Positions 32,066 through 40,317 of a stretch of 64,000 bases of DNA are shown piece after piece (the first letter of the stretch is position 1; every line of letters begins with the position of its first letter). Made by a program: the position numbers and the translations under genes. This stretch comes from Paraburkholderia acidipaludis NBRC 101816 (GTDB lineage Bacteria; Pseudomonadota; Gammaproteobacteria; Burkholderiales; Burkholderiaceae). The stretch covers positions 62,001 to 126,000 of the forward strand of contig NZ_BAXZ01000005.1 of assembly GCF_000684975.1 (NCBI RefSeq). The letters run 5' to 3'. Below the pieces are notes generated by a model. That model had not been told where the DNA came from and made no database searches. It saw only the letters and a program-made list of their open reading frames with translations.

Positions 32066-33256
32066 ATGGCCGAACCCGCCCAGTTTCATTGGGAAGATCC
32101 GCTGCTGCTGAGCCAGCAGCTCACCGAAGACGAACGCATGGTGCGCGACGCCGCTGCCGCGTACGCGCAGGACAAGCTCGCGCCGCGCGTGCTGGAGGCG
32201 TTCCGCCACGAAAAGACCGATGCCGCGATCTTCCGTGAAATGGGCGAAGTGGGCCTGCTCGGCCCGACCATCCCCGAGCAGTACGGCGGCCCGGGCCTGA
32301 ACTACGTGAGCTACGGGCTGATCGCGCGCGAAGTGGAGCGCATCGACTCCGGCTACCGTTCGATGATGTCGGTGCAGTCGTCGCTCGTCATGGTGCCGAT
32401 CTACGAATTCGGCTCGGAAGAGCAAAAGCAGAAGTACCTGCCGAAGCTCGCGAGCGGCGAATGGATCGGCTGCTTCGGCCTCACCGAGCCGAATCATGGC
32501 TCCGACCCGGGCAGCATGATCACGCGCGCGAAGAAGGTGAACGGCGGCTATTCGCTCACGGGCGCGAAGATGTGGATCACGAATTCGCCGATCGCGGACG
32601 TGTTCGTCGTCTGGGCGAAGCTCGAGGAGAACGGCAAGGACGATATTCGCGGCTTCATCCTCGAGAAGGACTGGAAAGGCCTCTCGGCGCCGGCGATTCA
32701 CGGCAAGGTGGGCCTGCGCGCGTCGATCACGGGCGAGATCGTGCTCGACGAAGTGTTCGTGCCGGAGGAAAACATCATGCCGGGCGTGAAGGGCCTGCGC
32801 GGACCGTTCACCTGCCTGAACTCGGCGCGCTACGGCATTGCCTGGGGCGCGCTCGGCGCCGCCGAGTCGTGCTGGCACACCGCGCGCCAGTACGTGCTGG
32901 ACCGCAAGCAGTTCGGCCGTCCGCTCGCCGCCAATCAGCTGATCCAGAAGAAGCTCGCCGACATGCAGACCGAAATCACACTCGGCCTGCAAGGCTGTCT
33001 GCGCCTTGGCCGCATGAAGGACGAAGGCACGGCCGCGGTGGAGATCACCTCGATCATGAAGCGCAACTCGTGCGGCAAGTCGCTCGACATCGCCCGCCTC
33101 GCCCGCGACATGATGGGCGGCAACGGCATCTCCGACGAATTCGGCGTGGCGCGCCACCTCGTGAACCTCGAAGTGGTCAACACCTACGAGGGTACGCACG
33201 ACATCCACGCGCTGATTCTCGGCCGCGCGCAAACGGGTATTCAGGCGTTCTTCTGA
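32066..33256 (+). CDS. gcdH: Glutaryl-CoA dehydrogenase (acyl-CoA dehydrogenase family)
   Basis: 396 residues from the ATG at 32066, preceded by GGAGGAGAG. It oxidises and decarboxylates glutaryl-CoA to crotonyl-CoA in lysine and tryptophan degradation, using FAD. Features are the substrate-binding Arg region SGYRSMMSVQSSLVM, the flavin-contact FGLTEPNHGSDPGSM, WITNSP, GKVGLRAS and the catalytic Glu (about 375) in NTYEGTHDIHALILGRA. These are GcdH hallmarks rather than straight-chain acyl-CoA dehydrogenase. No CoA-transferase gene follows; a strong terminator does. Confidence 0.93.
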   Translation: MAEPAQFHWEDPLLLSQQLTEDERMVRDAAAAYAQDKLAPRVLEAFRHEKTDAAIFREMGEVGLLGPTIPEQYGGPGLNYVSYGLIAREVERIDSGYRSMMSVQSSLVMVPIYEFGSEEQKQKYLPKLASGEWIGCFGLTEPNHGSDPGSMITRAKKVNGGYSLTGAKMWITNSPIADVFVVWAKLEENGKDDIRGFILEKDWKGLSAPAIHGKVGLRASITGEIVLDEVFVPEENIMPGVKGLRGPFTCLNSARYGIAWGALGAAESCWHTARQYVLDRKQFGRPLAANQLIQKKLADMQTEITLGLQGCLRLGRMKDEGTAAVEITSIMKRNSCGKSLDIARLARDMMGGNGISDEFGVARHLVNLEVVNTYEGTHDIHALILGRAQTGIQAFF

Positions 33257-33299
33257 ACGGCCCCTGCGCAGGCATCAACCGCAGGCATCAACGCATGAA

Positions 33300-33328
33300 A
33301 AAAGCGCCGCACGATATGCGGCGCTTTT
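33300..33328. terminator. Bidirectional intrinsic terminator
   Basis: AAAAGCGCCGCA (33300-33311) and TGCGGCGCTTTT (33317-33328) form a 12-bp stem with a five-base loop between convergent gcdH and the peroxiredoxin gene. Confidence 0.92.
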
Positions 33329-33372
33329 GCTTTTTGCCTGGGTGGTATCCGGGTCGATGCCCGGAGGATTGC

Positions 33373-34011
33373 TTACTTGTTCGGCTGCGGCGTAAGACGC
33401 AGATACGGACGCAGCGCCTTGTACCCCTTCGGGAACTTCTGCTTGATCACCTCTTCGTCCTTCAACGAAGGCACGATCACGACGTCGTCACCCTGCTTCC
33501 AGTTGCCGGGCGTCGCGACCTGATGGTTGTCCGTGAGCTGCAGCGAGTCGATCACGCGCAGCACTTCGTCGAAGTTGCGGCCCGTGCTGGCCGGATAGGT
33601 GATGATGAGCCGCACCTTCTTCTTCGGATCGATCACGAAGAGCGAACGCACGGTGAGCGTCTCGTTCGCGTTCGGGTGGATCATGTCGTACAGCGTGGAG
33701 ACCTTGCGATCGCCGTCCGCGAGAATCGGAAAGCCGACGCTCGCCGCCTGCGTCTCGTTGATATCCTTGATCCACTCGTTGTGCGACTCGGCGCTGTCCA
33801 CCGACAGCGCGATCGTCTTCACGCCGCGCTTCTCGAATTCGTCCTTGAGCTTGGCCGTGAGGCCGAGTTCGGTCGTGCAAACAGGCGTGAAGTCGGCGGG
33901 ATGGGAAAACAGCACGCCCCAACTGTCGCCGAGCCACTCGTGGAAGCTGATGCGGCCGAGGCTCGAATCCTGCTCGAAGTCGGGTGCGATATCGCCAAGA
34001 CGTAGACTCAT
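33373..34011 (-). CDS. Peroxiredoxin, 1-Cys (Prx6-like) type
   Basis: 212 residues from the ATG at 34011 (MSLRLGDIAPDFEQDSSLG). It reduces hydrogen peroxide and organic peroxides in the cytoplasm. The peroxidatic Cys is in SHPADFTPVCTTELG. The long C-terminal region (TGRNFDEVLRVIDSLQL, TPGNWKQGDDVVIVPSLKDEE, LRPYLRLTPQP) is that of Prx6-type enzymes; I see no second resolving Cys. It is convergent with gcdH and divergent from the DUF883 gene. Control by OxyR is plausible, but I do not see a clear site. Confidence 0.92.
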   Translation of the reverse strand: MSLRLGDIAPDFEQDSSLGRISFHEWLGDSWGVLFSHPADFTPVCTTELGLTAKLKDEFEKRGVKTIALSVDSAESHNEWIKDINETQAASVGFPILADGDRKVSTLYDMIHPNANETLTVRSLFVIDPKKKVRLIITYPASTGRNFDEVLRVIDSLQLTDNHQVATPGNWKQGDDVVIVPSLKDEEVIKQKFPKGYKALRPYLRLTPQPNK

Positions 34012-34344
34012 GGTGCGTTTCCTTGAATGGAGTGTGGATGGAATCTCCCGGCACCGGCCGGGCTTCGAACACGAAAGACCTCGAGCCTCCAAGCATACGG
34101 GAGTCCGCCTGCACCGCGAACAAACATCGCCTCACACTATTATGAGTTTTGGTAATTTCGGACCGGATCGCGGAAACTTCTCGGGCCAGATCAACTCCAT
34201 AAAGCCTGGTGTGCCGTGCGACGCGAGCCGTTGCAGCACAGGAACAATAAGTGCGCCACAAACGCTCCGGGTGCGCGCCGCACTCGCCAGCGTCCGTTTC
34301 TTTGTTACGATTCACGCGTGGCGTAACACGAAGGGAGCCAGTCA
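34012..34344. other. 333-base divergent region between the peroxiredoxin and DUF883 genes
   Basis: No credible gene. It contains GTTACG (34304-34309) and CGTAAC (34322-34327), a six-base inverted repeat 17 bases before the DUF883 start, and the ribosome binding site AGGGAG. I see no clear promoter. Confidence 0.4.
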
Positions 34345-34647
34345 ATGTCAGAAGTCAACAAGGAGAGGCTGATGTCGGATATCAAGACCGTCCTCGCGGA
34401 TGCAGAGGATCTGCTCAAGCAAGCAGCGAGCGCCACCGGCGAACGAGCGTCCGAACTGCGCGAAACGGCGCTCTCCCGCCTGAAACAGGCGAAGGAGAAA
34501 GCGGCCGACGTTCAGGTCGTGGTGATCGAGAAGGGCAAGAAGGCGGCGCGCGCCACCGACGACTACGTTCATGAGCATCCGTGGACGTCGATCGGTATCG
34601 CGGCAGGCGTTGGCGTGCTGGTTGGTCTGCTGATCAACCGCAAGTAA
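34345..34647 (+). CDS. DUF883 (ElaB/YqjD/YgaM) family membrane-anchored protein
   Basis: 100 residues. The start at 34345 has AGGGAG eight bases upstream; a second in-frame ATG at 34372 has AAGGAG six bases upstream, so the shorter form is also well supported. A long amphipathic helical region (about 10-75) is followed by YVHEHPWTSIGIAAGVGVLVG and a final INRK, the C-terminal membrane anchor of YqjD-like proteins. In E. coli YqjD binds ribosomes in stationary phase. It is followed by a YqjE-like gene and a third envelope gene, matching the yqjDEK order. Confidence 0.9.
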   Translation: MSEVNKERLMSDIKTVLADAEDLLKQAASATGERASELRETALSRLKQAKEKAADVQVVVIEKGKKAARATDDYVHEHPWTSIGIAAGVGVLVGLLINRK

Positions 34648-34782
34648 GCGAGCGCCGCGCCCGGCGACTGGCCTGGCGGTCCGTACCGCCGCGCTTGCCC
34701 GGGCGCCATGCCCTACCGCGGGCCGGTGCGCCGCACCGGCCCGTCTTTCCTCGCGCAAGCGCATGCGCAACCTGCTCCCGCC

Positions 34783-35169
34783 ATGACAACAGATACCCAA
34801 TCGCCACAACACGACCACGGACCGCTGCGACGGCTGCTCGGCTCTGCGTTCGCGATGCTGCAAACCCGGCTCGAGCTCATCGGCATCGAACTGGCGGAGG
34901 AGAAGGAGCGTCTGCTCGCCGTCCTGTTTCTCGGCCTCGCGGCGATGATGCTCGCCACCATGGCGTTGATCGCGCTGACCGCGCTGATTGCGATCGCCTT
35001 CTGGGACACCTGGCGCTGGCAGGCGCTGGCCGTGATCACCGCTGTCTACGCGCTGGCCGCGCTCGTCTGTGCGCTCAAGGCACGCAGCGGGCTGCGCAAT
35101 GCCCCACTGGTTTTCCAGGCGACGCTGGAAGAGTTCGAGAAGGACCGCGAAATCCTTCGTAAGCATTGA
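34783..35169 (+). CDS. YqjE-like / phage holin superfamily inner-membrane protein
   Basis: 128 residues from the ATG at 34783 (MTTDTQSPQHDHGPLRRLLG). An amphipathic helix with TRLELIGIELAEEKERLLA precedes two adjacent membrane segments (about 45-70 and 75-95), a layout shared by YqjE and DUF1469 proteins; the holin label comes from that superfamily and does not imply lysis. The C-terminus is cytoplasmic and charged. It is the second gene of the yqjD-like set. Molecular role unknown. Confidence 0.83.
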   Translation: MTTDTQSPQHDHGPLRRLLGSAFAMLQTRLELIGIELAEEKERLLAVLFLGLAAMMLATMALIALTALIAIAFWDTWRWQALAVITAVYALAALVCALKARSGLRNAPLVFQATLEEFEKDREILRKH

Positions 35170-35203
35170 TCGCCAGGAAACGCTACTCAACCCAGCCGAC
35201 GCC

Positions 35204-35671
35204 ATGAACCAACCGAGACCGGATACTGCCTTTCGCCCTGCCCGTCCGCGCTCCCACGAGCTTTCCACGCCGCAGCTGCGCGCGTTGCGCAAGGAACTGC
35301 TGATCGTCCGCGCGAGCGTGGAGCGTGCCGAAATGGCCGGAACGATCGTCGAGCTGCGCGAGCGGGCCATCCATTTCAGCTGGCTGCGCTTTCTCATGCC
35401 CGGCTTCAGTCGCGCAAGCAGCGTTGCCTCGGCGGGTGCCGGAATCGGCAATCTGCTCAAGCAATATCCGCTGCTGAGCTCGCTCGTCTCGCTGGTCGTC
35501 GCCAAGCCGCTACGCAGCAGCCTCGTTTCGGCGGCCCGCCCGATCATCAAGTGGGGCGGCCTCGCATTCACCGCGTGGGAGGCGTATCGCGTGTGGCAGC
35601 AGATGCGACGCCAGAACGGCCGCCCCGCGCGGGCCAGTTCGTCTGACGAGTCCCCTGACGCGGGCTACTGA
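35204..35671 (+). CDS. Hypothetical protein, third gene of the yqjDE-type cluster
   Basis: 155 residues from the ATG at 35204 (MNQPRPDTAFRPARPRSHEL). The N-terminal half is basic and helical (LRALRKELLIVRASVERAEMAG), then a moderately hydrophobic segment (YPLLSSLVSLVVAKPLRSSLVS) and an amphipathic C-terminal part (WGGLAFTAWEAYRVWQQMRR). Position and character fit YqjK, but similarity to E. coli YqjK is not obvious to me. Probably a peripheral inner-membrane partner of the two upstream products. Confidence 0.75.
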   Translation: MNQPRPDTAFRPARPRSHELSTPQLRALRKELLIVRASVERAEMAGTIVELRERAIHFSWLRFLMPGFSRASSVASAGAGIGNLLKQYPLLSSLVSLVVAKPLRSSLVSAARPIIKWGGLAFTAWEAYRVWQQMRRQNGRPARASSSDESPDAGY

Positions 35672-35694
35672 CGCCCCCTCGCTGCCCGGGTCCC

Positions 35695-36123
35695 TCAGCG
35701 CCCGCGCCAGCATTCCTCCGTCGCCTGCGCGACCGTGTCGGCCATGACGGCCCGGTTGCCGCGTGTTCCTGTCGCGTCGAGCGTGAAGGTTCCGCAAGGG
35801 TCGCCATGCATCGGCCCGGTGGCGACCGGGGAAGCCTCCAGTTCATAACCGCCGTTCGATTCGTCCGCGGGCAACAGACGCAGGCGGTAGACTGGCGGCC
35901 CTGTCGGCGGCGACTGATCTAAGCCCGCAGGCAGCATTGCCGGCACCGACACCTGTGTATCGATGAATTGCGCTGCACGATAGAGCGCCGTAACAGCCTC
36001 GATCCGATGGCTACGCGCGATCTGACCGCTCCACGACGGCAACGCAAAGACCGCGACAATCGCCATCGCCGCAAGCGCCATGGCGAGCTCCAGCAGTGTG
36101 AATGCGTGTTTTCCGGCTCTCAT
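35695..36123 (-). CDS. Type IV pilus minor pilin, PilE-like
   Basis: 142 residues. The prepilin signal reads GKHA followed by FTLLELAMALAAMAIVAVF: F at +1 and E at +5 of the mature chain, but Ala rather than Gly at -1, where PilD usually requires Gly. The mature region has the hydrophobic N-terminal helix and a small globular domain with a late Cys pair (DPCGTF, ECWRGR). It is the last gene of a five-gene minor pilin run and starts 24 bases after the PilX-like stop. Confidence 0.85.
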   Translation of the reverse strand: MRAGKHAFTLLELAMALAAMAIVAVFALPSWSGQIARSHRIEAVTALYRAAQFIDTQVSVPAMLPAGLDQSPPTGPPVYRLRLLPADESNGGYELEASPVATGPMHGDPCGTFTLDATGTRGNRAVMADTVAQATEECWRGR

Positions 36124-36147
36124 CGCCTTTCCCTTCCTGGCGTCTCG

Positions 36148-36672
36148 TCAAAAAGGCCGCGCTGCAATGCGGCGCCAATGCCGTTCGATATGCGTGCCGT
36201 CGAACACGAGCTGTGCCTGCAGCCAGCTCTGCGTCTCTTCGGACGCGCCAAAGCCGCGTGCCGTCACGATGAAGGCGCGCGCCGCGGGCCGGCTTTCGAT
36301 ACGCCACGCCTCGACGAAACATTGCGGCGGCCTGACCGAGCCCGGCCACGCGCCGGTCGCGGCAACGGCCCGTGCTTCGAAGCCGGCTTGCTGGCGCCAG
36401 CCCGCCGGCTCGCCTGTCAACACGGGCTCTGCCGGCGCGATCATGGAACCATTGGCCAGCGCGCGCGTGCAGAGCAAGAGCGCAGCGTCGGCGGCATGAA
36501 ACGCCTGCAGCGTGTCGGCGATGAAACTGGCATTGCGCGCTCCGAGCAAGGCAGCCTCGAACCAGGCGGACGACGTGACGAGCATCATCGACGCCATCAC
36601 CAGTACCACCGGCAACGCGATGCCTCGACGTCGCCGCTGCCTGCGTGGCGAATGGCGGCGTACCCCGCTCAT
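36148..36672 (-). CDS. PilX-like pilus assembly protein
   Basis: 174 residues from the ATG at 36672, which overlaps the pilW stop (ATGA). The N-terminus RRQRRRRGIALPVVLVMASMMLV is PilX-type: a basic tail, then G-IALPVVLVM, with no Glu at +5, as is common in PilX. The remainder (AFHAADAALLLCTRAL, CFVEAWRIESRP, RGFGASEETQSWLQAQLVF) has the AADAAL pattern of PilX proteins. PilX is a minor pilin needed for type IV pilus assembly and adhesion. The PilY1 gene that often follows pilX is absent. Confidence 0.85.
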   Translation of the reverse strand: MSGVRRHSPRRQRRRRGIALPVVLVMASMMLVTSSAWFEAALLGARNASFIADTLQAFHAADAALLLCTRALANGSMIAPAEPVLTGEPAGWRQQAGFEARAVAATGAWPGSVRPPQCFVEAWRIESRPAARAFIVTARGFGASEETQSWLQAQLVFDGTHIERHWRRIAARPF

Positions 36673-37469
36673 GCCGCACCGCCTGGCGCATTGCGTAGCG
36701 CGATGTGGCGCCAGAAGATCTGGCGCGCACGCCCATCGGCAGCGACGATCGTTGCGCCGTTGCAATCGACGTAGCTCACCCGGCGCGTAGACGGCGAGCC
36801 GCGCACCTGAACGCATAGATCGACTGCAATGACCTGGAGCCACTGGTCGCGCGCGAGCGACGAAGCATCCACTGGCTGGCTCGCACCCGCCAGCCAGTAG
36901 CGCAGGCGCAGCTTTTCGACACCCTCCACGAGCGGCTGCGCGGTCCCGACCTTGCCCGAGCCTTCGCAGTACAGCTCCGGCTCGCCCGTGGAACTGCTCG
37001 GCTTCGCGTGATAGCGGTTGACCACCAGCGCGCCCTCCGCGCCTGCCGCCTGGCCGAGGCAGTCGGTCACGTCCCCCGACGACGAACGCGAAGTCGAGAC
37101 GGTGTCGCCCACATAGCGAATCGCAATACCGTCCGAGCGGCTGGACAACGTCTCACAGGTCGGACTGGCATCGGCACCCGCCGGTCGCCCGGCAGTGCAG
37201 CCGAAGATGCCGCTCACGGCCAGCCCTTGCGGCGAATCGGCCGGCGTAAAGCCCGCCATCTGGATCTGCTCTCCGATCAGCAGCACTGCGTTCATGCCCG
37301 CCTCGTGAATGCGCGCGGCATCGGTCGCCTCGACGAATGCCTGGTGCTGCGAACGATAGGCCGTAATCGCGCCCGCCGCCACGACGAGGCCGAGCGCGAC
37401 GGCAATCGTCAGCTCCAGCAGCGTATGTCCGTGGCTGCGCCTCCTCACCCTGAACCGGCCGCTCGTCAT
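36669..37469 (-). CDS. PilW-like minor pilin
   Basis: 266 residues from the ATG at 37469, overlapping the pilV stop as ATGA. The prepilin peptide SHG is followed by HTLLELTIAVALGLVVAAG (Glu at +5). The next helix reads ARIHEAGMNAVLLIGEQIQMAGF, typical of PilW. The globular part has several Cys residues (GIFGCTAG, PTCETL, VTDCLG, ELYCEG, VDLCVQ), probably disulphide-linked in the periplasm. PilW is a minor pilin involved in initiating pilus assembly. Confidence 0.88.
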   Translation of the reverse strand: MTSGRFRVRRRSHGHTLLELTIAVALGLVVAAGAITAYRSQHQAFVEATDAARIHEAGMNAVLLIGEQIQMAGFTPADSPQGLAVSGIFGCTAGRPAGADASPTCETLSSRSDGIAIRYVGDTVSTSRSSSGDVTDCLGQAAGAEGALVVNRYHAKPSSSTGEPELYCEGSGKVGTAQPLVEGVEKLRLRYWLAGASQPVDASSLARDQWLQVIAVDLCVQVRGSPSTRRVSYVDCNGATIVAADGRARQIFWRHIALRNAPGGAA

Positions 37470-37879
37470 TTGGCGAACGCCAGCGAGACGCATGCGTGGC
37501 CCTCGGCGGCCGCCACGCCATTGCACAGGTCCGGCGGCAAGGAAACGGGCGCCAGTGCGTAGCGCGAGGCAACCCACGTCACGGTCACGGCAACGCCCTC
37601 GGCGCCCGCGCTTGCCAGTGCGACGGTACCCAGCGGCACGATAGCCGGAACCCTCGCCTTCCACTCGTCTGCGGCCCTCGTGGATGCCCCGAGCGACGCC
37701 TCCGCGATCGCATCGGCCGCGAACGCCGCGCGCTCGCGCTCACCCGCGACCCGCGCATGCCGCGCCATGGCGATCTGCGTGCCCAGTTGACCAAGCACGC
37801 AAACCGCCATGACGGCCATCGCCAATGCAACCTCGAGCAGCGTCGCGCCACACGCGGTTCCGCCGCGCCGCCGCTTCAC
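37466..37879 (-). CDS. PilV-like minor pilin
   Basis: 137 residues from a GTG at 37879, with GGAGG six bases upstream and overlapping the upstream stop as GTGA; the longer frame from 37951 lies inside the preceding gene. The short leader VKRRRGGTACG is followed by ATLLEVALAMAVMAVCVLGQ, with Glu at +5 and Gly at -1. The globular domain is small. The type is PilV by position between the FimT-like and PilW-like genes and by the LEVALAM pattern. Confidence 0.84.
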   Translation of the reverse strand: MKRRRGGTACGATLLEVALAMAVMAVCVLGQLGTQIAMARHARVAGERERAAFAADAIAEASLGASTRAADEWKARVPAIVPLGTVALASAGAEGVAVTVTWVASRYALAPVSLPPDLCNGVAAAEGHACVSLAFAK

Positions 37880-38412
37880 GACGCGCCTCCACACGCGCCC
37901 TCGCTGATGCGCGCGCGCCCAGCCGCCGCGATGCGAATGCAGCGGCGCCATGGTGCGCCGCGTGTGGCTGCGCCAACGGCGCGCGGGGCGATATCGAAGC
38001 TGCGAAGCACCCCGATGGCCTGCCCCGCCGGCGGTGTAAACGTGATCGCAGTCAACTGCGACGCGATCGCAACGTCATCGCGCGCGGGCTGCACACGCAA
38101 GGGACGCATTGCCCCCGGGCCTTCGGCCATCACGGCCCATCCGCACGACCAGTCGGCCGCCCCCGACGGACAAGCCTTGTTGGCCGCAAGGCAATGCCGA
38201 GCCACGTCGATACGGCAGACGGTGATGCGCACCTTGCGCCGGATCGCCTCATTGCGTGCATAAGCGAATGTGCCGAGCAGCGCATTCGAACGTGCATTCA
38301 CTTCGTCGCGTACGCGCCAGGCGACGAACGAAGGCGTCGCGGCAGCCGCGCCAATCGCGAGCAGGACCACGACGACCATCGTCTCGATCAACGAGAAGCC
38401 GTTGTACTTCAT
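37876..38412 (-). CDS. FimT/FimU (GspH)-like minor pilin
   Basis: 178 residues from the ATG at 38412 with AAGGA six bases upstream. A canonical prepilin signal: MKYNG, then FSLIETMVVVVLLAIGAAA. The following ARSNALLGTFAYARNEAIRRKVRITVCR is typical of FimT/GspH. Four Cys residues are likely to pair in the periplasm. It is the first gene of the minor pilin operon; every later gene except the last overlaps its neighbour by four bases. Confidence 0.88.
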   Translation of the reverse strand: MKYNGFSLIETMVVVVLLAIGAAAATPSFVAWRVRDEVNARSNALLGTFAYARNEAIRRKVRITVCRIDVARHCLAANKACPSGAADWSCGWAVMAEGPGAMRPLRVQPARDDVAIASQLTAITFTPPAGQAIGVLRSFDIAPRAVGAATRGAPWRRCIRIAAAGRARISEGACGGAS

Positions 38413-38568
38413 CAGCAATCCTTATTTTGAAGGTATTGCCGTCAATCTAGCGAGGAAGCGGGAGCGGAACAATCGGCCGAACGGCCAGGTGGTACGAGGC
38501 GCACCCGTTCGCGACAATCCCTGCGTCACGAACGGCTACGAAAGAGGGGAAGGGAAATGCGGAAGAAC

Positions 38569-39051
38569 TCAGCGTTTGCGCGGCGGCGTGCCGGCACTGC
38601 TGCTGCGGCGGAACTCCTCGATCACGTCCTCGAATTCGGAGACATCCTCGAAGCGCCGGTATACGGAAGCGAAACGCACGAACGCAACCTTGTCGAGTTC
38701 GCGCAACTCGGCCATGACCAGCTCGCCAAGGCGCTCGCTGCGCACCTCACGCTCACCGCTGCCAAGCAGTTGATATTCGATGCGGGCCACCGCCGCATCG
38801 ATCGCGTCGGCCGCAACCGGGCGCTTGCGCAGCGCCAGTTGCATGCTGGCCGCGATCTTGCGGCGGTCGAATTCCGTGCGGCTGCCGTCCTTCTTCACGA
38901 CCGACGGCATCGCCAGCTCGACCCGCTCGTACGTCGTAAAACGCTTGTCGCAGGCCGGGCAGCGACGTCGGCGCCGGATTGCGGCGCCGTCTTCGGACAC
39001 ACGCGAGTCAACCACTTGCGTGTCTTCGTGCCGGCAGAAGGGGCAACGCAT
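38569..39051 (-). CDS. nrdR: Transcriptional repressor NrdR
   Basis: 160 residues. An N-terminal zinc ribbon (MRCPFCRHEDTQVVDSR with CPACDKRFTTYE) is followed by an ATP-cone (VVKKDGSRTEFDRRKIAASMQLAL). NrdR senses ATP/dATP and represses ribonucleotide reductase genes. The sequence runs to the normal length with a short basic tail. It lies 18 bases downstream of glyA on the same strand, the usual glyA-nrdR order in this group. Confidence 0.96.
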   Translation of the reverse strand: MRCPFCRHEDTQVVDSRVSEDGAAIRRRRRCPACDKRFTTYERVELAMPSVVKKDGSRTEFDRRKIAASMQLALRKRPVAADAIDAAVARIEYQLLGSGEREVRSERLGELVMAELRELDKVAFVRFASVYRRFEDVSEFEDVIEEFRRSSSAGTPPRKR

Positions 39052-39069
39052 GCTGGGTCGGCGCGCGGC

Positions 39070-40317
39070 TTAGCGGTAAACCGGGAAGCGCTTCGTCAGC
39101 TCGGCGACCTGCGCGCGCACGCGCTCGATCGTCGCGGCGTCTGCCGGGTTGTCGAGCACGTCGGCGATCAGGTTGCCCACCTGCTCGGCTTCCTTCACGC
39201 CAAAGCCGCGGGTCGTCATGGCCGGCGAACCGAGGCGGATGCCGCTCGTCACGAACGGCTTTTCCGGGTCGTTCGGAATCGCGTTCTTGTTCACGGTGAT
39301 ATGCGCTTCGCCCAGCACGCGCTCGGCTTCCTTGCCGGTGATGTGCTTGGCGCGCAGATCCACCAGCATCACATGGCTTTCCGTGCGGCCCGAGACGATG
39401 CGCAGGCCACGCTTGACGAGCGTTTCCGCCAGCACACGTGCGTTCTCCACCACATGCTGCTGGTAGGTCTTGAATTCCGGCGAGAGCGCTTCCTTGAACG
39501 CCACGGCCTTGCCCGCGATCACATGCATGAGCGGACCGCCCTGGATGCCCGGGAAGATGGCGGAATTGATCTGCTTCTCGAACTCCGCCTTCATCAGGAT
39601 CACGCCGCCGCGCGGACCGCGCAGGCTCTTGTGCGTGGTCGTGGTGACGAAGTCGGCGTGCGGCACCGGGTTCGGGTAGACACCCGCGGCGATCAGGCCC
39701 GCGTAGTGCGCCATGTCGACCATGAAGTACGCGCCAACGGCCTTGGCAACCTTGGCGATGCGCTCGAAGTCGATACGCAGCGCAAATGCCGAAGCACCCG
39801 CGATGATCAGCTTCGGTTTGGCTTCATGCGCGCGCTTTTCGAGCGCGTCGTAATCGATGTCTTCCTGGGCGTCGAGGCCATAGCTCACGACGTTGAACCA
39901 CTTGCCGCTCATGTTGAGCGCCATGCCGTGCGTGAGGTGGCCGCCTTCGGCGAGGCTCATGCCCATGATGGTGTCACCCGGCTTGAGCACGGCGAAGAAC
40001 ACGCCCTGATTCGCCTGCGAGCCCGAGTTCGGCTGCACGTTCGCGGCTTCGGCGCCGAACAGCTCCTTCACGCGGTCGATCGCGAGCTGTTCGACGATAT
40101 CCACGTTTTCGCAGCCGCCGTAATAGCGCTTACCGGGATAGCCTTCGGCGTATTTGTTGGTGAGCTGCGAGCCCTGCGCGGCCATCACGGCCGGGCTGGT
40201 GTAGTTTTCGGAAGCGATCAGCTCGATGTGCTCTTCCTGACGGCGGTTCTCGAGTTCAATAGCCTTGAAGAGTTCGGGATCGACTTTGGCGATGGTGCTT
40301 TCGGCTCTGTCAAACAT
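39070..40317 (-). CDS. glyA: Serine hydroxymethyltransferase
   Basis: 415 residues from the ATG at 40317 (MFDRAESTIAKVDPEL). A PLP enzyme interconverting serine and glycine and charging tetrahydrofolate with one-carbon units. Visible are HIELIASENYTSPAVM, YAEGYPGKRYYGGCENVD, the glycine-rich and PLP-lysine segment VTTTTHKSLRGPRGG and HVMLVDLRAKHITG. A promoter candidate about 330 bases upstream implies a long 5' leader. nrdR follows in the same operon. Confidence 0.97.
   Translation of the reverse strand: MFDRAESTIAKVDPELFKAIELENRRQEEHIELIASENYTSPAVMAAQGSQLTNKYAEGYPGKRYYGGCENVDIVEQLAIDRVKELFGAEAANVQPNSGSQANQGVFFAVLKPGDTIMGMSLAEGGHLTHGMALNMSGKWFNVVSYGLDAQEDIDYDALEKRAHEAKPKLIIAGASAFALRIDFERIAKVAKAVGAYFMVDMAHYAGLIAAGVYPNPVPHADFVTTTTHKSLRGPRGGVILMKAEFEKQINSAIFPGIQGGPLMHVIAGKAVAFKEALSPEFKTYQQHVVENARVLAETLVKRGLRIVSGRTESHVMLVDLRAKHITGKEAERVLGEAHITVNKNAIPNDPEKPFVTSGIRLGSPAMTTRGFGVKEAEQVGNLIADVLDNPADAATIERVRAQVAELTKRFPVYR

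Noticed and set aside
34783..35169. Holin as evidence for a prophage
   Set aside because: The holin label is a superfamily match; the gene sits in a yqjDE-type envelope cluster with no phage genes.
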